From Jaltomata sinuosa (Eukaryota; Streptophyta; Magnoliopsida; Solanales; Solanaceae), in NCBI GenBank assembly GCA_003996215.1, contig QJPP01001616.1, positions 372,001-436,000 of the forward strand: 64,000 bases of DNA, written 5' to 3'. A program made the position numbers and the translations under genes. The first letter of the stretch is position 1. Each line of letters opens with the position of its first letter. The notes beneath the pieces are model-generated. The model ran no database searches and had not been told where the DNA came from. It saw only the letters and a list, made by a program, of their open reading frames with translations. This document shows positions 56,483-64,000 of the stretch, piece by piece.

Positions 56483-57797
56483 TGATAACGCCCAAACTAC
56501 ACCTCAAATTAAGAAGCGTAAGCGGTCGTTGACAAATATAGAACCCAACAGAGGTTGGGGTCGATCCCACAGGGAATAAGGTGCGAATTAAGTCGTTAGT
56601 GAATTAGATGACTAGTAGTCAATAGTTTCCGGTAAAAAGGGGGGTTTGTGTGATCGAATTGTGAAGAAAAACAAATAATAATGTACGAATGAAATCAATA
56701 TGAGAGAGAACTAGGGAAGTGTTCATCATGGCGTTGTAACAATGTCGATTCAAGCTTAACCAGGTTCTTTCTTATATGCATGTCACGATGTGATTGAATT
56801 AATGGTATCATCTAAACGTTTCTCAACCAAATAGACGAATTTCCTTTTCAATTCTCTCGAACTTGAAAAGGCGAGCTTTTTATATTTCAATCCTAAACAT
56901 CAAGTAGATTAATCTAGTTACAGCATTAATCATAAGACGAGAGTTGGTAGTCTCAAATCCTCGTTATTAACCAAATTTCCCGGTTTTAATTTCTTTACTC
57001 AAGCAAATTAAACCTAGGCATGTTCTAATGTTTGCAACCACTAGAAAACGTGAAGAATGAATGATTAACAACGTGACAATCACAAATATTGAACCCGACG
57101 CTACCCGGAATCTATATCGTTATTTTAGCCATGGCTCCCACAACCCTAGTTGTGGGAAGTTAGTTAATCATGCTTTGATGGAAAGAAAAGAGATTCATAT
57201 TCATAATAAAGAGAAAAGAGATTCTTACAATATAATGAAAACAAGCTTCAATTTTCCAAGAACAAGAAACTAAGATCCCAAGAACAATTCAAGAACACGA
57301 ATTCAAGAAGAGGAAAACGTGTTTCTTGCTCTCCAATTTTCGCTCAAAAGTAGACTAAAAACCTCCTAAAACTATTGGGTGAACAATTTGTAATTGAATG
57401 CTTTAAAATAAACCTAACATAGGGTATTTATAGGAGTCCCGGAAGTAAACCCAAAAACGTTCGGAATCCGCGTCGCGCACTGGTTCAACTTGACGGTTTG
57501 GGCGACGGACCGTCACCACCTTGACGGACCGTCATGGTGGCCGTCACCACTAGGCAGTGGTGCTGCCTCAGGGTGATGGTTTGGGCTTGACGGACCATCA
57601 CCAGCTTGACAGACCGTCGCTCAGGCCGTCACTCTTATCCAGAACGTCGTTTTGCTCGTATTTCCTTCCGTTTCCATGTTTGTCTCCCTTTCCTGAAAAC
57701 ATAACATAAAACATCAAAAACGACAATGGTTGCTTGAAAACGTACGATTGTTCTTAGTTTAGAAGCGTCGAAAGTGCCATAGAATGGTGGCACATCA
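56483..57797 (-). repeat. 5' LTR of Athila-like element
   Basis: 1315 bp, partner of 50988-52302. Two of its four GACGGACCGTCA palindromes have lost symmetry by substitution (near 57591 and 57609). Confidence 0.93.
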
Positions 57798-58060
57798 ATG
57801 TACTTGAACTACGTTCTGACCTGATTCTGTTGTGATACGTAGGCACCCTGAGTCAGGCTCGGTCATTGCATTGCATATTTTTATTCTTCCTAATATACTT
57901 GAACTACATTCTGAACTCATTCCACTTGGATACGTAGGCAGCCTGAGTCAGGCTCGGTCAATGCATTACATATTTTCACCCTTCTTTGATATCCTCGAAC
58001 TACATACAGACATGATTCCCATTTGGCGATATGTAGGCAACCTAAAAGGTTTGGTCATAC
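57798..58060 (+). repeat. TACGTAGGCA tandem array, right part
   Basis: Units containing GATACGTAGGCA and CCTGAGTCAGGCTCGGTCA occur at 57836, 57931 and 58030 (as TATGTAGGCA), about 95-99 bp apart. They continue the array interrupted at 50987. Confidence 0.75.
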
Positions 58061-58842
58061 CCTTAGGAAAACCTCCCCCCTTATTTGTAATGTACCTTCA
58101 GAGTAATCACAACATCTACAAAGAGATAGAGGAGCATCACCAGAAGCCGAAGCTACGAGAAGACTACATTTCGACGTCCTCAACTAATGGAGAAACTCGA
58201 TTGGATTTCAGAACATGTCATAATCGAAAAAATGATAAATAACTACTCTATATATGCGCCTATTATATACAAAATATACTTATTTTTTCTAAAATATATA
58301 TATATATATATTTAAAATATTTTTACCGCCTTTCCACCTACTGAGTCTCTGAAAAATAGGAAATCGCGAGCAACCAAGGAGGTTTTGAAGGAATCCAATG
58401 ACCAAATCTCTGGAATAGGAAGTCGCAAGCAACCGAGGAGGTTTTAAAGGAATCTAATGGCAAGGCCAGGGTCCACAAGTCGACACAAATCAACACCCCT
58501 CCCAAAACTAAGAGTTTTTCTTTGAGCGCAGGAAAACAGGAATCAAGGCAGGATGATGTCAAGTCAAGCTCATGGACATGATTGAAGAAATTTTTCGGCT
58601 ATCACGACACCATAAGCTAAATATTCTTTCCCTACCTTATTTTGAAAATCTTTATCCTGATTCTTACAATTCTGAAAGGATTTTCACTTATGTCTTTGTA
58701 GGTACGTTCGAGATCCGGATCAAAAATCAGAGATAGAGAGCTCTCATAGGACAAATAGGATAGTTTATCTCTTTCCAAATAACTTTGCCAATCGGAGATT
58801 GCCATCTTATTGCGTCAAATAAACTCCGCCAATCGGAGAATG
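58061..58842 (+). other. Non-coding 3' region of the Tat-like element
   Basis: It includes a (TA)n run near 58293-58312 and two ~60-bp imperfect copies of GGAAATCGCGAGCAACCAAG/GGAAGTCGCAAGCAACCGAG (58359 and 58418). No gene. Confidence 0.55.
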
Positions 58843-59130
58843 ACGACTAACTTCATCAAACTCCACCAATTGGATCATGTACATAAGCAAACAAAATGAT
58901 GCTCTAACGATTGGAGCTTGTACATAAGCAAACAAAACGTCGCTCTGCTGATTGGAGCCTGTACATAAGCAAACAAGATGACGTTCTATCGACTGGAGCA
59001 TGTACCTAAGCAATCAAAGCGACGCTCCACCAATTGGAGCATGTACATAAGCAAGCAAAGCGACACTCTGCCAAATCAGAGAAATTTATATCAGCAAGCA
59101 AAACACGCTCCGCCAATCCGAGATTGCATC
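58843..59130 (+). repeat. 41-bp tandem repeat, about seven copies
   Basis: ACATAAGCAAACAAA-type blocks start at 58881, 58922, 58963, 59004 and 59045, exactly 41 bp apart, and a diverged unit starts at 59088. Each unit also carries a GCTCYRCCRATTGGAGC-type segment, an imperfect palindrome. Confidence 0.88.
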
Positions 59131-59255
59131 ATAGCAATCATCATCATAACTCCATCAATCATAAGCATGCATGCTAGCAACATCCTCATTTTGCATTAAA
59201 GACTGCTCCGTCAAATGGAGATTTCACGACTAATTCACCAGATGAAGACTTTACT

Positions 59256-59551
59256 TTTCAAGTATTGCCCCGCCAGTCGAGAGGCTTTACATTACAAGAT
59301 TGCCCCGCCAGTCGAGAGGCTTTACTTTCAAGTGTTGCCCCGCCAGTCGAGAGGCTTTACTTTACAAGTGTTGCCTCGCCAGTCGAGAGGCTTTACTTTA
59401 CAAGTGTTGCCCCGCCAGTCGAGAGGCTTAACTTTCAAGTGTTGCCCCGCCAGTCGAGAGGCTTTACTTTTCAAGTGTTGCTCCGCCAGTCGAGAGACTT
59501 TACTTTACAAGTGTTTCCCCGCCAGTCGAGAGGCTTTACTTCACAAGTTGC
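59256..59551 (+). repeat. 35/36-bp tandem repeat, eight copies
   Basis: CGCCAGTCGAGAGGCTTTAC starts at 59271, 59306, 59341, 59377, 59413, 59448, 59484 and 59520, with periods alternating between 35 and 36 bp. Units are highly similar. The open frames over the array come from the repeat and are not genes. Confidence 0.93.
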
Positions 59552-60345
59552 TTTGCCTACATTCATTTCGCATAGCAGAGACATCGACAATCGTTTGAAT
59601 ATCTACACTCTACTCTTTACATTACAATTTAAATTTATAATTTTGAATTGCAACAGGTGCTTTTTGATCTTTTTACCTGTTTTGCAGGACAACGCATTAC
59701 AATGTGGAACTACCCTCTAAGCAGCAAACTGGGGCAAGCTAGCGGAATGTCAAGCATCCCTAGCTACATCAAGAATTTCTCCTCAGAACTTGACTCAACT
59801 CAATTCGAATTTACTTCTATATTCCATAACTTTTCTTACATCCCAGTGTCATCGTGACTCGACACTGGGGCAATTTTTTGAAGGTCCGTGATCTTTTTCC
59901 CTACCAAAATCCTCAGTAGAAATTTGCTACGGAGCGTTTCTCATTTTAAGATTTCTCTTAGAACTACATTCGGCCTGATTCCCACATCTAGGGATATGTA
60001 GGTAAGCTTGGTTTAAGCGTGGTCATATCCACTCTATTCATACTAAAATACTCCCAATCACCACCAAAAGATCTCAGTGTTACCACAATTCGACATTGGG
60101 GCAAATTTTGAAGTCGATCAAAATTTGCAATGATTCAATTCTCTCGAACTACATATGGCCTGACTTCTCGTGAAACCCGAGATATGTAGGCAGCTCGAAA
60201 GCCGGAGCTCGGCTATAATTTTCCAAAAACTCATTTCACTTTTTGCTCAAAAAATATTTTGTTGGTCGGTAAAAATTGGGATGTGTCAATATTTCTTTGT
60301 CCACGCCTTCTCTACTCTCATCCATGGCCAAAGAAATAGGGCAAC
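59552..60345 (+). other. End of Tat-like 3' region with polypurine tract
   Basis: Two further GATATGTAGG motifs (59994 and 60182) and duplicated 'GACACTGGGGCAA'/'GACATTGGGGCAA' blocks (59850 and 60091) are present. AAAGAAATAGGG just before 60346 is the likely polypurine tract priming the 3' LTR. Confidence 0.65.
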
Positions 60346-63300
60346 TGTTGACACCCAATTTTTGCCCTCCATATTATTTTAATAAATAATATATTTATGA
60401 AAATAAATATTTTAAAATTACCTTAGTAATTTGCCACCCATTTTTAAGAAAAACTATCTCATATATATTATTTTCTATAAATTCAAATATTTTATAAATC
60501 TACAAATATTTATTTCATGTTTTGAGTCGTTCAAAATTATTTTACGTCAAATAAAGTATTTTTAAGGAAATAAACCAATTTTTGGTTAGTTTTAATTTTT
60601 ACTCTTGCAAATAAATATTGTTCCATAATTTAGGAAGCTTAATTATTTTTACTAATTACTAATTAACCTTATTTTATTTTATTATATTTTAAAACTAATT
60701 TTTATAAATTAATTAATTTTACAAATTAATTATTTTTAAATTAACGAATTGTGGTTATTTGTTAAGAATTGGCTACAATTGGAATTTTTAAAATAGCCAA
60801 TTTGAGCAAAATAATGTGGCAATCCTAGACCCCTTTAATTAGCCAATCCATGTGTGCCACATAGGCATCACATGGATTTGTGTTTCTTTGCTTGCAATCG
60901 TGTCCCTCCATTTTAATCCAACGGTCACAGTTTTTGAGCCTTTTATCTTATTTATATTTATATATATATATATATATATTATTTCTTATTCTTTTAATTT
61001 TTATTCCGAATTAATCTTAAACCGTCCGATCAATTGATCAGACGGATCAAAATCAGTCAGCAATATTCAAAGCCCCAAACGTTTCTCTCTCTCTCTCTCT
61101 CTCCTCAAACCACCAAAAACGCGTTTTTCTCTCTCTCCCCTTTTCCAAAAGAATCAAACGCGTTTCCCTTCCCTTTCTCTCTCCCAAACAGATGCTCCAA
61201 CGACCCATCACCTTCATCTTCTTCATGAATCTTCCCAAAACCCACCCCAAAATCTTCTTCTTTCTTCTCCTCTCTTCTCCCTTACACAAAAATGGCACCA
61301 AAACGCCACCCCAAAAAAGCTAAAACGCTGCCATCATCTGCCAAGAATCTCTATTTTTGGCCATCCCAACTCGTGATTTTGGGATGGCCAGAAATCAGTC
61401 CTGTTTTGGTGAAAAAAATTGGATTCAAAATTTGAATCTTCCCCCCTCTCTTGGTCACATTTTTTTTGTTAAAGTTTGGGTTCAAATCTGGACTTTCAAG
61501 TCCGGATTTTCCCTATAAATAGTGGGTTTCTTTTCACCCCAAAGGGAATCCAGAGCATCCATTGAAGATCCGAAAAAATCCATTGAAAATTGGAAAAAGA
61601 TTCAAGAAAAATCTAGAAATTCAAGAGCAAAAAAAAAAAGTCAGAAATTCGAGAATCCGGAGTTGATCAAAAAACATACAAGTGTTTACATTCAAAAAGT
61701 CTTTTCTTTGGTTTTTGAATTCAAGCTTTGAGATCGAGTTTTTGGCCGGAGAACTTGACGTCGATTCCCGGTTTGCTGCCCAACACAAGATAAAAATCCT
61801 TCCTTTACTTTAGTTTCTGTTTTATTTTTTATTTTTTTCGTAAGATATATTGTTCGTAAAAGAAAAGTATGTATCTAGTTTGGTTTGTTGTTGGTTGTAT
61901 ATGGATGGTTTTCTGAGCAAAAACATAAGATATGTATATGGAAAATATAGTCTCGTTTTTGTTGCTTTGGGCGATGCAAAAATCTAGTAGTGAAGTTAGT
62001 CGGCTAAATCGATAACTTAATCTTTGTATTATGTTCGATATCGTTTCTTTGGATGATGGTTGATTTTCGTTTTGGGTTGTAAGAATATTTGAAACATTAT
62101 TTCGTTTCATTCGCAACTACGTATGGCTGCCCGGGCATGAAAATATAAGATATGTATGAGATTTTATTTTATTTTAGGAAGATTGATTTAATAGAGAAGT
62201 TGGTGGATTAATTCGTTAATATGATTGTTATCATTTTTTGTTGGTTGGTTGATTTCGTGTAAATCGAAAAAGGTATATGTATGCTATGTTTGCGTTTCTT
62301 GAAGTTTAAATTCTTAAGGTAAAAGTTTCAATAGGTTTGTCATTTTTTATAGTCCCAAAAATGTTTGTTTAAGATAGGAATATACATATTATGATTATAT
62401 TTTTGGCGTTTGTTAAATATTGTGGTCTTGCTTGCGATCTAACTTTTCTTTAAACACCTTAATCCTAGTAAAAAGTGGTTAAATTAGTGTGCATTGTTAG
62501 AAAAAGTGGGCTGCCCGTATTTTCATTATTTTGGTTTTAACTCGGGATCAATTTCGGGAATACTAACTTAAGGAATTTATCATGAGCTAATGTAGTAGTT
62601 TGTTTCCCTTTTTGATCCTCCCGTCACTAGTGTTGCCTTACTTTTTGAGGTGATTTGTTCATAGCTACTTATTTAATTAAAGTAAATGAAAAAACAATAA
62701 GGTTTTATATAGCTACTTGTTGTGTACTTTGTTTTCCAATAATCGACTAGCGTTGAAGGTGTTCGTTTTGCCTAAGTTATTTTCGGATATCATCTCATGT
62801 TAGTTCGTTTGTGCTCTAGTCAAATAGATTTGATCGTTTGCTTAAAAAATAATGAAACAAAATATGGTGACATGTTGTCTTTCACATATGCTTGTGTATT
62901 TACCAAATAGATGGTTTGTTTTCCTTATCACTTTATTATTAGCTTGGCATATTTCTACATTTTTGCAAATTTTGTTATTTAAGTTACTAATCCTTATCAT
63001 TTTTCTTTGTTATATGAAACAACCGGAGAGATGGAGTTCTCACTCGAAACTCACTTTTGGCCCAATATATTTTGGGTCGAGCAGCTATTAGGAATTATCG
63101 TGGTGCCCGGAGTCATCTCTTAGAAGTTTAGTTCCTCCAAAGGAACTTGGCGTATCTAGCCCCTTTATTTTTTTTTATGCTTTCCTTATTACTTGAGTTG
63201 TTTTAACTAACCTTGTATTGTTTGGATATGTATTTCGTGTGATTTTGATTAACGTTTCATAGCTTTGTTGATTATTTTATTTAGTTTGAAATTTCGGAAG

Positions 63301-64000
63301 TGAGTTTCCTTCACCCTTTTAGTCTAGGCAAATGTTTCGGATCTCCTTTTTAAGTACTTTAAAATAGTGAGTAAACACTTTCAAAAATACTAATTATCGA
63401 TTTAATTTATTTCAAATAAATAATAGTCATCCTTAGGCCATAAATTATGGAGTTCTTTATCTAATTTAGATAAGCTGTTTTATTAACAACTCATTTACTC
63501 TCCTATTCTAACCCAATATTTTACAAAAAAATATTTTGTTATACTCTATATATTTATTTTGAGATTTTCAGATTTTTCAAAGCCTCAAAACGCAAGGTAG
63601 ATATGTCATATGTTATCTACAACAAGGTATATTTATATTTTACTTACCCCTCTTCCTACTTAAATTACATACATATTTTATCGCAATTACATTTACATAC
63701 ATAATACTTTCTTTCATATTTGACGCATATCTCTTTCTTTGCAAATAAAAGTCTTCTTTTATATGAAATAAATAATTTTTATTCTCTACTCAAGTCTTCA
63801 AATTATTCTTTTACATGAAACATATTTACAAAATAAATATGATTTTATATTTTCCTCTATTACCGCTATACTTATTTCCTACATGCTTTTACTTATCCAA
63901 ATCTTATAAATAATAAACTTTTACATGATTTCTTGTATTTTAAATATGCATACGTTTATCTTTAAATAAATATGTCATAAACTTTCCCAAACTCTAAAAA
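60346..64000 (+). repeat. 3' LTR of the Tat-like element (runs off the window)
   Basis: It begins TGTTGACACCC directly after the polypurine tract. TATAAATA at 61514-61521, preceded by CCGGATTTTCCC and followed by an A/G-rich leader, marks the U3/R promoter. A CT-microsatellite lies at 61085-61104 and a (TA)n run near 60958-60980. At least 3655 bp long, consistent with the very long LTRs of this lineage. No coding frame is supported. Its 3' end and any target duplication lie outside the window. Confidence 0.7.
61514..61521 (+). promoter_or_regulatory. LTR TATA box
   Basis: TATAAATA in a CCCTATAAATAGTGGG context. Transcription would start about 30 bp downstream, near 61545. Confidence 0.65.

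Larger units (their letters stand above)
50988..57797 (-). mobile_element. Gag-protease-only Athila-like retrotransposon, 6810 bp, TSD ATGTA
   Basis: Two 1315-bp LTRs (50988-52302 and 56483-57797) flank a 4.2-kb interior. ATGTA is directly repeated at 50983-50987 and 57798-57802, proving a single insertion. The primer-binding site (56464-56480) matches the 3' end of tRNA-Asp, as in Athila elements. The only coding region is one long gag-protease frame. RT, RNase H and integrase are absent, so it must be mobilised in trans, like TR-GAG-type non-autonomous elements. By eye the LTRs differ at about 29 positions (~2%). Confidence 0.92.
50106..60345 (+). mobile_element. 3' portion of a Tat/Ogre-like Ty3/gypsy element
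   Basis: The plus-strand element is truncated on the left at 50106. It holds an integrase remnant, a long non-coding 3' region built of tandem repeats (~97-bp, 41-bp and 36-bp families), a polypurine tract and the start of the 3' LTR at 60346. It is interrupted at 50988-57797 by an Athila-like element. The integrase type (VYGSEAVIPTEVEIPSL, FPNWQGPY-like) and repeat-rich 3' region fit the Tat lineage (inference from family knowledge). Confidence 0.75.

Noticed and set aside
58843..59551. CRISPR-like spaced repeats
   Set aside because: Plain tandem arrays; the sequence between conserved blocks is also repeated.
59215..59720. Two overlapping plus-strand frames of 127 and 151 codons with repeated peptides
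   Set aside because: They are products of the 35/36-bp tandem repeat and have no non-repeat coding signal.

Overview
This is nuclear DNA of a flowering plant, almost certainly a member of the Solanaceae. It is AT-rich and intron-bearing. It carries TTG-tailed SINEs, foldback MITEs, Ty3/gypsy retrotransposons, a Helitron and an endogenous caulimovirid of types familiar from nightshade genomes. The species cannot be named from the sequence alone. Only one convincing host protein gene is present; most of the window is nested mobile DNA.

Left part (1-13.5 kb): a host gene region. A minus-strand two-RRM RNA-binding protein (hnRNP/Musashi-like, 483 aa, two coding exons, probable 5'-UTR intron) occupies 10561-12371. 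A 64-nt terminal exon of an unidentified minus-strand gene may lie at 3219-3282. The surroundings hold a decayed LINE split by a SINE (about 4190-5660), a second LINE scrap, a tRNA-derived SINE with 15-bp target duplications, and MITEs, one of them with a perfect 8-bp duplication.

Middle part (13.5-33 kb): degenerate coding-like DNA, AT-rich minisatellites, and an LTR-like stretch carrying a TATA box. A complete but decayed 5.55-kb chromovirus-type Ty3/gypsy element (17426-22976, minus strand, duplication GGGTC) is inserted just downstream of that TATA box. A 3.6-kb non-autonomous Helitron (27874-31472) carries what looks like the first coding piece of NRPB2 (RNA polymerase II second-largest subunit). 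It contains a SINE and a MITE of its own. A second Helitron-like 5' end starts immediately after it and is followed by a possible DEK C-terminal domain fragment.

33-39.7 kb: a rearranged endogenous pararetrovirus (Caulimoviridae). A minus-strand reverse-transcriptase fragment is joined head-to-head to a plus-strand block of protease/RT/RNase H, a small overlapping ORF, a TAV-position ORF and a TATA-bearing intergenic region. That block meets an inverted leader plus movement-protein fragment exactly inside the tRNA-Met primer-binding site. All long viral frames are broken or truncated.

41-64 kb: stacked Ty3/gypsy DNA. Two copies of a 2.6-2.8-kb direct repeat (41366-43977 and 47346-50105), each with a tRNA-Met PBS, flank a decayed, spliced antisense accessory ORF unit. 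This abuts the 3' part of a plus-strand Tat/Ogre-like element: a deleted integrase, three families of tandem repeats, a polypurine tract and a 3' LTR from 60346 to the window end. Into one of its tandem-repeat arrays a 6.81-kb gag-protease-only Athila-like element (50988-57797, minus strand, duplication ATGTA) has inserted. Its 858-aa gag-protease frame is still open. By my eye counts its LTRs differ at about 29 of 1315 positions and those of the chromovirus at about 14 of 321, so the Athila-like insertion looks younger.
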